From Isoetes taiwanensis (Eukaryota > Streptophyta > Lycopodiopsida > Isoetales > Isoetaceae): a stretch of DNA of 64,000 nucleotides. The position numbers and the translations under genes were made by a program. The stretch spans positions 62,001 through 126,000 of the forward strand of contig JAJEKV010000553.1 of assembly GCA_021234155.1 (NCBI GenBank), written 5' to 3'. A model generated the notes under the pieces. That model did not search any database and had not been told where the DNA came from. It worked only from the letters and a program-made list of their open reading frames with translations. Below are positions 1 through 9,929 of this stretch, piece by piece. Positions within the stretch are counted from its first letter, which is position 1. Every line of letters starts with the position of its first letter.

Positions 1-192
1 TTTGTAGTATTGTTCTTCATCAAAGCTTACATCCCTGCTTATTGAAATTCTTCTTTTTTGTGGATCATACAACCTATAAGCTTTGGACTCCTCGTCATAT
101 CCAACAAGATATGCTATGTATGCTTGATCATCAAGTTTTTTCCGTAGTTCTTCAGGGACGTGAACAAATGCCAGGCAACCCCCAGGCAACCA
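1..192 (-). pseudogene. copia pol fragment, linker downstream of integrase
   Basis: From about 171 down to 1 the minus strand is open. It contains AFVHVPEELRKKLDD, YLVGYDEESKAYRLYDP and ISRDVSFDEEQYY, the conserved block that follows the integrase core in plant copia polyproteins. Immediately upstream, plus-strand positions 171-192 carry an 11 bp tandem duplication (GGTTGCCTGGG on the minus strand) that shifts this block out of frame with the integrase. The block continues past the window edge towards reverse transcriptase. Confidence 0.85.
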
Positions 193-213
193 TACGCCTT
201 TAGCCTATCATAA

Positions 214-832
214 TTAGGCATTTTTTCTGTCCAAAGCATGTCGGGGGGCCAAAGTACCCATTGTACTTATAGATGGCATCGGATTTTTGTACATATCAAA
301 GACCTTTCTTTGCTTCTTCTGTGAAGTTTGGGCAGGCCGAGGAATTTTAGCATGCTTCTTCACGGCATTCAATATTATGCGATTTTTCCTCTCGGCAACT
401 CCATTTTGTTGAGGAGAAAATCTACCGATCAATTACCGTTTGATTCCACGATTTTTGCGGTATGCTTTGAATTAAACTTGATAAAGTATTAAGCCTCCTA
501 AATCACGATCGTAGACATTTAATTTTCCTCCATATTTCCACTTCTACTTCATTCGATAATCCTTAAAGGCCTCAAATGCTAAATCTTTTAGATCTTAAAG
601 CGTTATACTTTGCACTTTTACGCTAAAGTCATCGATAAAGCGTCATGAAATATTTTTTGCACGATAATCTTGTGATATTTAATGGTCCGCACAAATTTGT
701 ATGCACAAGATCCAGTACTTCTTTTGCCCTGTATGATGATTTTTTAAATGGAAGTCTGTTATTTTTCCCAAGAATACATCCAGCACATTTAAAATTTTCG
801 ATTTTGCATTGCGCATTGAAACCCTTTTTTAA
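214..832 (-). pseudogene. copia integrase core remnant
   Basis: Integrase inserts retrotransposon cDNA into the host genome. At about 677-716 the minus strand reads AKEVLDLVHTNLCGPLN, the start of the copia rve core with its first catalytic Asp region altered (HTN instead of the usual HTD). Near 380-432 it reads FSPQQNGVAERKNR, the conserved segment around the catalytic Glu. The stretch between them (about 433-640) has lost a continuous frame. The order agrees with the pre-integrase domain just upstream. It is a dead fragment. Confidence 0.85.
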
Positions 833-1309
833 TTAGCGGCTCAAGCATCTTTGATTTACATGGCATAACCTCTCATGCCATGTTTTAATTGTAGGACTTG
901 TTATAAGATTAATGCTTGGCAAACAATATTCAACATCTAAACCAAACAAGGTTCCAACTCGTCTTCCAATAAACACTATTTTATTATCCATCAGAACCTT
1001 ACATTGAAGTCTTTCAAACAAGACTTTGTAATCGAGATCTACAAGTTGAGATATGGAAATCAAGTTCTTGACTAAACTAGGAACACACAGTACTTCTTTT
1101 GATTTAACTACTTTCCCTTCAAGATCAAAAAGTTCAAGCATGCCACAGTCTTTAATCTCTTGGAGATCACCATTTCTCAGCTGGACATGTCCACCACTAT
1201 TTCCTTTGCATTCCTTGGAGGCTTTTGATGAGCACGTCACTGTCCTTTCAACTCCTGAATCTAAAATCAAGAGTTTGTGATTATTATTTCCTTGTGTCAA
1301 AGCACACAA
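833..1309 (-). pseudogene. copia aspartic protease plus GAG-pre-integrase domain
   Basis: A 158-codon minus-strand frame begins with LLILDSGVERTVTC, the active-site DSG of the pepsin-like retroviral protease; the usual DSGAS has become DSGVE. Later come VLCVPSLVKNLISISQL, typical of the protease C-terminal half, and near the end TWHERLCHVNQRCL, the WH...LGH-like signature of the GAG-pre-integrase zinc-binding domain. The substituted active-site context and loss of frame into integrase mark it as inactive. Confidence 0.85.
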
Positions 1310-1319
1310 TTCAGACTTA

Positions 1320-1560
1320 CATACCTCTTCATCCTCATTTTGTTAGTCTTCTTCTCCTCCTGTTTCTTGTGCAAGATTTATTCTTTGGATTTGCTCTTAC
1401 CTTTGCCCCTACCCACATTTACATGTTCCCTCGAGAACTTGTAATTTTGCCTCTGCCGCCGTCCTCGATTGAAGTCCCTTTAGGACTTGGACAATTAACG
1501 ACCAAGTGCCCTTTTCCTTCACAATTATAATATATAACCTCTCTTCCCTAATTTCGGAAG
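1320..1560 (-). pseudogene. copia gag C-terminus with degenerate zinc knuckle
   Basis: At 1491-1532 the minus strand encodes YYNCEGKGHLVVNC. This fits the CX2CX4HX4C nucleocapsid zinc knuckle except that the first Cys codon is TAT (Tyr), one base from TGT. A basic Gly/Arg/Lys-rich linker follows towards the protease, as in other plant copia gags. Zinc knuckles bind genomic RNA during packaging. The lost Cys suggests decay. Confidence 0.75.
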
Positions 1561-1574
1561 TCATTTTTCAAATG

Positions 1575-1975
1575 ACCATAACTAATCAACACCATATAAT
1601 TATTTCGCGAAATCTTATAGTATTTTCGAGTCTTGTTATCTGATTATAGCAAATTTTTGTACTGCATACCCACAAGCGAGGAACTTTACGTCGGGTATAG
1701 ATTAAGGAATAAGGGGTGAATATGCCTATCCAACGACTCTTTTGCCCTAAGTCACCAGGTGTGAATATGCACCCAAACCAAAGGGGTTTAAAGGGGGATT
1801 TTAATTTAAATGTATTGGACCCAATGATTACATTAATTAATGTCAATGGTAGTTATGTATTGGTTGTTAATGTCAATGGTTGTTATGTGTTGGGGGTTTA
1901 ATTTTTATATGTTGGATGTTAATGGTTTGTGTTGCAAAAAAAATTTGACCCCGGCCGGAGGGCCTTAGGACGTCA
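1575..1975 (+). repeat. Dispersed repeat inserted in the copia gag region
   Basis: The segment holds AATCAACACCATATA, ATCTTATAGTATTTT and GTGAATATGCACCCAAACC, then a tail ending near TAATGGTTTGTGTT followed by GACCCCGGCCGGAGGGCC. The same blocks in the same order occur on the minus strand at about 24165-23889, and the tail alone occurs on the plus strand at 24196-24315. It is therefore a repeat family with at least three copies in this window. It lies between the copia zinc knuckle and the upstream part of gag, which it pushes apart. No coding capacity is evident and its class is unknown. Confidence 0.7.
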
Positions 1976-2580
1976 CCCTCCCCTCGGTGTGACAAAAAAA
2001 TTTAACGGAAAAAAAAACTAGAATTCATTTGAGGCTTTCATCACTGTAGCTTTTTGAATTTGATCACAATAAAACAACTACAACTATTTCTCTTTCACAA
2101 TGACACCATTGTTTATCAATCCATATGATTTTGGATGCTCCATCTCTAGCTTAAAGGTAATGCATGATTCACCTTATGGTTGATTAAAGTTCCAAACCTA
2201 CAATATAAATGCATTCTTGTAGCCTTTGTTTGGTGATCTGCGTGACATGGAAAAGGGCGTGGAATAATCCACTTTTGTTGTGTGCATAAGAATCCGTTTG
2301 TTGATTGAAGCTAAAATTGGTTTGCTATGAACAATCGATGACCAAGAATATCAAGAGTTGAGAAAGCAAGAGAGGGCCTAAACTTGAATGAAAGCAAATC
2401 TTAGGAAGGGAAACAAAATGGGGTTTTGCAGCACTACATTGTAGAATCAGGAAACCAATACCTTGTGAAAAAAAACATTATGCTAACTAAAGAAACATTA
2501 AAAACAAATACCTTTGTAAGTGTGAGCAAAAAATCCATCTCGTGGTAGTAAAATCCACTCTAATAAGAATCCAAGAGGGC

Positions 2581-2692
2581 AAGTACACATGCATATGCAC
2601 ACATGCACATGCACTTGCACTTGCACATGCACAATACACATGCACATGCACATGTACACATGCACATGCATGTGCACATGCCTGTCATACAC
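2581..2692. repeat. CATGCA/CACATG microsatellite
   Basis: About 110 bp of imperfect CATGCACATG and ACTTGC hexamer repeats with alternating purine-pyrimidine character. The long Cys/Met/Val frames in it are simple-repeat artefacts. Confidence 0.9.
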
Positions 2693-2865
2693 ACGCGCCA
2701 ATGTTCATGCACAACATGTAGAAAAAGACAACAACCCTGATTGATTTCAAACCAACGAAAATCAACGGCCCATAAAGGGTGCACTCTAGAAATACTATTT
2801 AGTACACCTCAACGAATACAACAACGAAATCATAGAAAAACCATGTATAAAAATCTAAAAGTAAC

Positions 2866-3634
2866 CCCCTGTTATTGTGCTACATATTCACAATGATAGC
2901 ATGGCCCAATTTTACTTTTAGAGCTGCTTGGACTTCCCTTTTTCTTACCTTTAAACTTGCTTTTGTATCTGAACCGATGGTGATCATCATCATCACGGCC
3001 AATGGTACTTTGCTCAAACTCTGTTACGTACCATCACGGATTGCATGTTCCTTTGATCGGCCACATTCCTCAATAGTGTGGCTAAATGAGCCCTATGTGA
3101 TACTGATCTTGCAATTGCCAAGACCGTATTCTTCATTCAAGATAATGCCTCGCTCCTTCTAGATGCAATGATAGACTCAAATTTCTCAAGAAATTCTGTC
3201 AGAACATCTTTATCATATAGTTTAAGACGTTTGAGTTGTTTCTCCAAAACATCTATTTGAGGCGATGATTTTTGCCTCATTATGTCTTCTTTGTATATTG
3301 CCACATATCCTTTGGTGACATACCTCTTAGCTTCACGGGTCCAACTTTGCATGATATAATAGCGAGCTTCCATAATATTCAGTCTTTCATCACTTACCGT
3401 GAGGTAACTATAGGCTGCCGGATCCTCGGATCCTCCTCCAACAAGATCTTCACAGTAGAGCTTGAGCTTGTTCCCCTGCACTAGATACCCCTGCTTGATT
3501 ATATTTGGGCTGAATACGTTTTCGGTATTTTCATCTATCAAATACCATAAATTCTCAAACTCTAGGACTTCCCTTATACTTTGTTTCCAAATTTGAAAAC
3601 CTCCTTCACCTTTAAAGACCTCTATAACATTCAA
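2866..3634 (-). pseudogene. copia gag (UBN2-like) remnant
   Basis: Positions 3634-3137 hold an open 165-codon minus-strand frame starting MNVIEVFKGEGGFQIWKQSI. Trp and Leu/Glu patterning such as FEIWxxxI...LW.LI is typical of the copia gag N-terminal domain (UBN2/DUF4219 type). Beyond the stop, down to about 2866, broken frames keep gag-like features and end at GPCYHCEY (about 2878-2905), which looks like the first half of another zinc knuckle. Gag forms the virus-like particle. The frame is interrupted and not functional. Confidence 0.7.
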
Positions 3635-3673
3635 TAGATTTGCTCCAAATCTGGTAGACAGTGGAACCTGGAT

Positions 3674-3685
3674 GCTCGGATACCA
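3674..3685 (-). promoter_or_regulatory. Primer-binding site (initiator tRNA-Met type)
   Basis: The minus strand reads TGGTATCCGAGC directly after the presumed LTR end. It differs at one base from TGGTATCAGAGC, the usual copia primer-binding site complementary to initiator tRNA-Met. It lies about 40 bp upstream of the gag start, as expected. Confidence 0.85.
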
Positions 3686-3686
3686 A

Positions 3687-4100
3687 TGATAAATGCAACT
3701 ATAGAGGTTACAATGCGCTTACACACACACTTAATGGTTAGCAAATATCAATAGAAAATTGAGAGTCTAATTTTCAATGGTCTATATCGTTCCTTTGTAA
3801 CTCAAAACATAAGGAAAATTCAAAAGTTCAGATCGATGCAACTATTGTCTCAACTTAATGTCTATTTCTTTGTACAACCGAAGCGGCACAAGCACTTATA
3901 TATTTATTCCGGATTTTGTGTCTTCAACTTTTGTATATGCCGATCAAATCAACTAACTATGCTTCTTCTTTGTTAAATTTTCGATCCGGCGTTAAGCTAG
4001 GATGAATGCCTCATGGCCATTTTTGGCATGCTCTATAATAGCATGTCGTGTTTGCCTTTATCTTAATATCTTTGATCTCCCTTTTTAATATCATATATGT
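3687..4100 (-). repeat. 5' LTR of the copia element (upper boundary estimated)
   Basis: On the minus strand the LTR would end with ATCA just before the primer-binding site, so on the plus strand it begins TGATAAATGC at 3687. A TATA-like AATATATAAG lies near 3895-3906 in minus orientation, about 210 bp from the LTR end, a reasonable place for the U3 promoter. The other LTR is outside the window, so length and identity cannot be measured. Confidence 0.5.
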
Positions 4101-4649
4101 TAAATATAAGCTTTAACCCAATGACCTAGGTCTATATGAAACAAGATATTTAAATTGGTCTATGCCGTTTTTTTCTTTCAATCTCCCCTTTGTTGCTTAG
4201 ATGCATTCTTTCGCCCGATTTCTTCTCCTGCATTCGCGATTCTATATGATATATTCTTATCAATCCTGACTCGACATCGTGGGGAGAATCTAAAACGAAA
4301 TTTGGATAGTGAACTAGATGCGCAATGTGTCCAAATAAGTACCAATACCATATACATGATTTATTTTCTTTGTATTTTTCTTTGGTCTTCCTCATTTCAA
4401 TTATATTCTGAGAGATAAATGCTACTCTTTGGCTGTAAGCCATCGAAGAAAGAGATTCCCAATGCATCTATTTTAGGATGGGAAATTAATACCCTTGAGA
4501 CTCATTCTTGCGGGATCCTTCACCAAACAAAGTTTCTTTGCCGAACATGAGCCACAAAAGGATGCGGTATGAAGTTGACAAAGAAACCCAGGATCACGAA
4601 CAAGATGCAATCTGCTCATCAAGTCAATACAACCTCAACCAAGAAAAAC
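4101..4649. other. No gene seen
   Basis: AT-rich sequence between the copia element and the HAD fragment. Short frames exist on both strands but none has recognisable motifs. Confidence 0.5.
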
Positions 4650-5192
4650 CAAGAGGTTAGCTGAAATTCTCCTTGTTACGGATTTTAATGGAGTTTTGGG
4701 CAAAGTTTTATGACTTGAAAGAGAGGATCCCTGCATCGGCCGAGCTGGAGGTGACCCTCGTAAATTGAACCTTCAAAAGGCAATAGTTTCAGTGCGGATT
4801 CTGGGAGTTCTTAGAATGGTATTTTCAAAATTTGAGATTGCATTGTGGTCCGGCATGGCTAAGAGTAATGTTGACTTGTTGGTGAGAAAGTTAACGCAGG
4901 AGGAATAAGGGCGCGGTTTTCTTTTTATTTGGAATCGTGATGATTGGCACCAACACAAAATTAAAAGTGGTTAATAAAGCCAATTTTCTTTAAGGATCTG
5001 TCAAAGTGTACGAAATCTTGGAAATACCAAGTGAAAAACACATTGTTGATAGATGATGAAAAAATAAAGGGTTCTGCCAACCAACCGAACACTTTGGTAT
5101 GTCCAAATAGTTTTGCTCGGACGGGTTGGATTTCAATTTCCTTTTGGAGCAACTCAAACTATGGTTTGGAAGGACTTTACTTGCCGCAGTAA
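4650..5192 (+). pseudogene. FCP1/NIF-like HAD phosphatase domain, broken in three segments
   Basis: Three consecutive plus-strand segments match the order of an FCP1-homology (NLI-interacting factor) HAD phosphatase domain. At about 4653-4712, ILLVTDFNGVL resembles motif I (DLNGVL type, nucleophile Asp). At about 4754-4908, FSKFEIALWSGMAKSNVDLL resembles the FEVALWSS...NVD segment. At 4977-5189, KPIFFKDLSK carries the motif Lys, and NTLLIDDEK carries the paired Asp of the metal site. The segments are separated by frame changes, so this is a pseudogene or a badly read gene. Such proteins dephosphorylate Ser in targets such as the RNA polymerase II tail or act in TIM50-like roles; which subfamily is unclear. 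It sits about 370 bp upstream of the Ulp1 fragment on the same strand. Confidence 0.65.
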
Positions 5193-5559
5193 AGTGTACT
5201 GCTTATGTGAAGGAAAATCAAATGTGGAACATGTGGGATTTGAAGAGTCGCTCAACTGCATGAAAATACTCGACAAGTATTTTCATAAATGAATCTTTGT
5301 AAAAACTCTTTGAAAGTCAATATAAAAAAAATTTCTATGATATGTGTTGTACTTTTCAATTTAAAATATTTGAATGGATTGTGAGCAAATGTTCTCATGT
5401 GTATTTAGAACTAGAGATGATAGAGCTTCAAAGTCCTCTGTCTATCTAAAACCACACACATTTGGAAGTGGTAACAGGGAAAGCTGGCTGTCGTGATTAG
5501 CTCCACCGACATCAAAATTTTGGAAGCTTTGTCTGCGGTGGTTCAATGATCAATTGGTC

Positions 5560-6082
5560 CTCCTCTTCTCAAGGTGATACTTTCATCGATTTGTGATCAT
5601 CAGGTTGTGCCATCATATGCATATGTTTGCGGATACATGGAATACTACTTGATGCTCCAAGGAATGAGCCATAAGGAAACATGTGAATCTGGATAAGTGC
5701 CAGTACATATTTGTGCCTGCTTGTGATGGACATCACTGGACCTGTTTGCCGCGCGTATCTCGCACAGAGATATAAACCAGGGGATATATTACTTTGATAG
5801 CATGGGCTTGCATGGAAGCGAGACATATTGAGAGGTTAGTGCTTGCTCATTGCATTTTGCTGTTGTCACACAATGACAACAAACTTTGAATGCAAGTTCC
5901 TGGAATTGCTTGGACACAATAATTTCAGCTTTACAACCTTAGATATTGTGAAAATTTCCAGAACGCCTCTTCAAACCGATGATCATTCATGTGGCCCTGC
6001 CATATGTTCGTTTATGCACAAATTTGTGAAGGGGTACTTGAAAGGAGTGAATATATTGTTGCCTGATCTAGTAAGTTAACTC
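5560..6082 (+). pseudogene. Ulp1-like (C48) cysteine protease fragment
   Basis: The catalytic triad of a SUMO/NEDD8-specific Ulp1/SENP protease appears in order. DGHHWTC at about 5728-5748 carries the His. YYFDSMG at about 5790-5807 carries the Asp. QTDDHSCGPAICSFM near 5970-6012 carries the oxyanion Gln and the nucleophile Cys. The three parts are in three frames. An intron after the Asp motif is possible, since GAGGTTAGTG follows it. Upstream, PSYAYVCGYMEYYLML resembles the helix before the core. Ulp1 domains are common in plant DNA transposons as well as in host deSUMOylases. The neighbouring transposase-like fragment favours a transposon origin, but this is inference. Confidence 0.75.
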
Positions 6083-6124
6083 AAATGCAGCAGAGAAACT
6101 AAACTCTGTTATTGACAAAGTGTG

Positions 6125-6665
6125 GTTAACTGTCTTGTTCCTTGAATGTATAGTTCTTTGTAAAATCCACTACCAAAAAACATGCATCTGTTGGGAGATT
6201 CTCCAGAAGCTCCTTAAATTGTTTTGCCTGCCATTGGTACCTGAAATTATCAAATAGAAAGATTTTTAGGCGCTCTTCGGTTTATCTAGAAGCTCCTTGG
6301 GTTTTGTCTCATTGTACTGATGAGTCAATCTCCTACCAGAACTCGAGACGTTGTTTTTTTCATAGTCAATGTACTTCCATTTCACTTTCATGTTACTGCC
6401 ACTTTCTTCCATGGGACAAGTCTAAAACTTCTTGATTCCACACAACTCACAATCTCCAAGGATGCACGCCTTCTTGCGAAACTCATCTAATTCACTCTTT
6501 GGACACAATATAGATCTCCACGGGCTTCTTGTACTTGCAATTTTATCTTTGGTGTGCCCTGCATTGACCAAGTTCATGTGATCTACATACATCGCAGATG
6601 CAAGTGCAATTCTTAGGATGTTTGGTTCTCATCCTATTGAGTCCATCCACTAGCATTTGCATCCT
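6125..6665 (-). pseudogene. Cys-rich transposase-like fragment
   Basis: On the minus strand, in order: NCTCICDVCRSHELGQC (about 6610-6560), then LCPKSELDEF followed by ACILGDCELCGIKKF (about 6506-6425), an in-frame TAG, then TCPMEE and KVKWKYIDYEK (to about 6360). After a decayed stretch comes LPTDACFLVVDFTKNYTFKE, ending in a stop near 6125. The CXCXXCXXC and CX4CX2C clusters suggest zinc binding. The DF-KNYT segment resembles, from memory, the first catalytic-Asp block of a transposase-like family common in seed-free plants and invertebrates. It converges tail to tail on the Ulp1 fragment with about 45 bp between them. Family assignment was not searched. Confidence 0.55.
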
Positions 6666-6879
6666 CACATGCTGAATGCAACAACTATTAAAGTCCTTCA
6701 ATTTCACAACAAACCGGGGTTTTAGCTTCTCAAAAGCTCAAGGCGAATCTTAATTTGTGGATTTTGGTCCTTGAACCTCTTGAACAATAGCATCTGCATG
6801 AAATGAACACTAAAGCTCATAGGGATGTGTATACCACACCAAACCATGCACCATACCATGCCCTACACTCATCATATTC

Positions 6880-7245
6880 ACGGAATGAACACCTTAGTCT
6901 TTGTATGCGTTACCACACACACACCACACCCCATACACCACCCCACCACACCACACCATCCACCATGCCACATACCATACACCAAATGTGTGGTGGTAGC
7001 AAGGAGTGGTAGGAGTGTGGTGAGGGTGGTGTGTGTGGTGGTGGTGGTGTGGTGTGTGGTGTTGGAGGAGTGTGGTGGTGGTGGTGGAGTGTGGTGGAGG
7101 GGTGTGGTATGGGACATGGTGGAGTGTGGTGGTGGGAGATGGTGGGGTGTGGTGTGGGACATGTTGGGTGTGGTGGAGTGCGGTGGTGGGAGATGGTGGG
7201 CTTCAAATGTGGTGGTAATGGAGAATGTGGTGCATGTGGTGCACA
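6880..7245. repeat. CCACAC block followed by GTGTGG block, self-complementary
   Basis: Positions 6890-6990 are built of CACCACAC-type units. From about 6993 to 7240 the plus strand switches to GTGTGGTGG-type units. The two halves are roughly complementary, so a single strand could fold into a long imperfect hairpin. Related GTGGTGGGAGATGG units occur at 14460-14560. Confidence 0.85.
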
Positions 7246-8035
7246 ACCACCCCAATTCGGGTCCACACCTAAAAACAACACTAACAAAAAGACCACATGT
7301 CGTTGTTCCAAAAATGGGTGTGGTTTATTAAGGAGGCGGTGTAGTTTTTATGGAGCTATAGTTTTTTTTTTTTTTTGAAGATGTGGTCTTTTTTTTTTTT
7401 TGAGGTGTCGTTTTTTAAAAGAAGTGTTGCTTATTTTTTGAGGGATGTTGTTTTTAAGAAGGTGTTGTTTTTTGAGGTGTAGTTTATAACTAGGTGTAGT
7501 TTTAAGTAGTCATTTTTATGGAAGTATAGTTTTTTTAAGTGTGGTTTATAAGGAGGTATAGTTTTTAAGTGGTGGTTTTAGGAAGTATGGTTTTGAAGTG
7601 GTATGATTTTTTTCAATCGAGGTGTTGTTTTTTTGAGGTGTCGCGTTTTATAAGTGGGTGTAGTTTTTAAATAGTTGTTTTTTTGAAGTGTGGTTTTAAA
7701 GCGGGTGTAGTTTTTAAGTGGTTGTTTTTTTTTAATGAAGTATGGTTTTGAAGTGGTGTAGTTTATAACTAGGTGTAGTTTTTAAGAAGCTATTTTTTTA
7801 AGGAAGTATTTTTTTTTAGGTGTGGTTTATATAACTAGGTATAGTTTTAAGTAGTTGTTTTTAAAGTAAGTGTGGTTTTGAGGTGTGGTTTTAAGTAAAT
7901 GTAGTTTTAAGTGGTGCTTTTTTACGAAATGTGGTTTTCTGGGAAGTGGAAGTTTTTTTACGTAGCTATTTCTTAAGGAAGTATGTGTTTTTTAGGCTAT
8001 TTCTTAAGCAAAACCACCACACGGAATATTGTTTG
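7246..8035 (+). repeat. Degenerate GTGTGGTTTTTAAG-type tandem array
   Basis: About 790 bp of short imperfect units such as GTAGTTTTTAAGTGGT and GTGTTGTTTTTT. The plus strand is strongly G+T-rich with almost no C. The entry segment near 7245 (CCACCCCAATTCGGGTCCAC) has a close match in inverse orientation near 14450-14470. Confidence 0.8.
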
Positions 8036-8099
8036 TGTGCTCAACTTTGGGAATGTATAAAATTATTATTTTACATTAAGTGAAAAATAACTTCAAGCG

Positions 8100-9915
8100 G
8101 TTAGATCCAACATGGCTCAAAGTGGGCTCCACATGGGGGCTCCAACATGGCTCAAAGTGGCCACGTGGGCTCCAACATGCCAAGGGTGGCTCAAACATGC
8201 CACCTAGGCACCAACATGCCACCCTAGGCTCAAACATGCCAAGGTGGCTCAAATATGCCATGAGGGCTCCTATATGCCACCTATAGGCTCCAACATGCCA
8301 CGTAGGCTCCAACATGCCACCTAGGCTCCAACATGACACCTAGGCTCAAACATGCCAAGGTGGCTCAAACATGCCACATGGGCTTCATGCCACCTAGGCT
8401 CCAACATGTCAAGGTGGCTCAAACATGCCATGTGGGCTCCAACATGCCACATAACCGCCAAGCCGCCACCTAGGATCCAACATGCCAAGGTGGCCAAACA
8501 TGCCATGTGGGGCTCCAACATGTCACCTAGGCTCAAACATGCCAAGGTGGCTCAAACATGCCACCTAGCCTCCAACATGTCACCTAGGCTCAAACATGCC
8601 AAGGTGGCTCAAACATTCCACGCAAGCTCAACATGCCACCTAGGGGCTCAAACATGCCAAGGTGGCTCAAACATTCCAGCCAACATGCCACCTAGGCTCC
8701 AACATGCCAAGGTGGCTCAAACATGACGTGGGCTCCAACATAACATCTAGGCTCAAACATGCCAAGGTGGCTCAAACATGCCACGTAGGCTCCAACATGC
8801 TTCCTAGGCTCCAACATGCCAGCGTGCCTCAAACATGCCAATGAGGCTCCAACATGCCAAGGTGGCTCAAACATGCCCGGATCCAACGCCCACCTAGGCT
8901 CCAACCCGCCAAGGTGGCTCAAGCATGTCGCCCTAGGCACCAATATGCCACCAAAGCTCAAACATGCCAAGGTGGCTCAAACATGCCACCTAAGCTCCAA
9001 CATGCCACATAGGCTCCAACATGCCAAGGTTGCTCAAACATGCCACGTGGGCTTTCAACATGCCACACGGGCTCCAACATGCCACCTAGGCTCAAACATG
9101 CCAAGGTGTCTAAAACATGCCCACGCAGACTCCAACATGCCAAGGTGGCTCAAACATGCCACGCGGGCCCCTACATGCCACCTAGGCTCCAACATGGCAA
9201 GGTGGCTCAAACATGCCATGGGCCCCTACATGCCACCTAGGCTCCAACATGCCAAGGTGGCTCAAACATGCCACGTGGGCTCCCAACATGCCACTTAGGC
9301 TCCAACATGCCACCTAGGCTCAAACATGCCAAGGTGTCTCAAACATGCCAGGGCTCCAACATGCCAAGGTGGCTCAAACATGCCACGCTGAAAGCCCCCT
9401 ACATGCCACCTAGGCTCCAACATGCCAAGGTGGCTCAAACATGCCACATGGACTCCAACATGCCACCTAGGCTCCCAACATGCCAAGGTGGCTCAAACAT
9501 GCCAAGGTGGCTCAAATATGCCATGTGGGCTCCAACATGCCACCTCCACGGCTCCAACATGCCAAAGGTGACTCAAACATGCCATGTGGGCTCCAACATG
9601 CCACCTAGGCTCCAAAGATGCCAAGGTAGCTCAAACATGCCAAGGTGGCTCAAACATGCCATGTGGGCTCCAACATGCCCACAGGCTCCAACATCACAAG
9701 GTTTCTCAAACATGCCGCCTAGGCTCCAACATGCCACATAGGATCCAACATGCCAAGGTGGCTCAAACATGCCACAAAGCCTCCAACATGTCACCTAGGC
9801 TCAAACATGCCAAGGTGGCGCAAATATTCCACGCGCTCCAACATGCCACCTAGGCTCCAACATGCCAAGGTGGCTCAAACATGTCATGGGCTCCAACATG
9901 CCAAGGTGGTTTTAC
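8100..9915. repeat. 18-19 bp satellite array (GGCTCAAACATGCCA type)
   Basis: About 1.8 kb of tandem units of the form GGCTCMAACATGCCANNN. Three variants alternate: units ending AAGGT, CCTA (giving CCTAGGCTC) and CGTG. They often follow one another as a higher-order unit of about 56-58 bp. Copies vary by small indels, mostly just before GGCTC. All long frames here (rich in Gln-His-Ala-Lys or Met-Leu-Glu-Pro) are translations of the satellite and not genes. Confidence 0.95.
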
Positions 9916-9929
9916 GAGTCCGTCTTCTG

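Larger units (their letters stand above)
1..4100 (-). mobile_element. Degenerate Ty1/copia LTR retrotransposon, truncated by window edge
   Basis: Reading the minus strand from about 4.1 kb towards 1 gives the copia order: LTR, primer-binding site, gag, zinc knuckle, aspartic protease, GAG-pre-integrase, integrase, and the post-integrase linker. Reverse transcriptase, RNase H and the 3' LTR would lie left of position 1. The coding parts sit in several frames with stops, so this copy is dead. The gap between gag and protease is about 1.3 kb longer than expected and holds an unrelated repeat (about 1575-1975) and a CATGCA microsatellite, so the copy has been interrupted. The upper LTR boundary cannot be fixed without the second LTR; 4100 is an estimate. 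Confidence 0.85.

Noticed and set aside
2498-2784. Cys/Met-rich minus-strand frames
   Set aside because: Microsatellite translation.
4650-6665. Giant-virus or endogenous pararetrovirus insertion, suggested by Ulp1 and HAD (and SET elsewhere)
   Set aside because: No capsid, polymerase or movement-protein signatures; surroundings are plant retroelements and intron-bearing exons.
6825-7378. 168-codon His/Thr/Val-rich frame and partners
   Set aside because: Simple-repeat translation of CCACAC/GTGTGG blocks.
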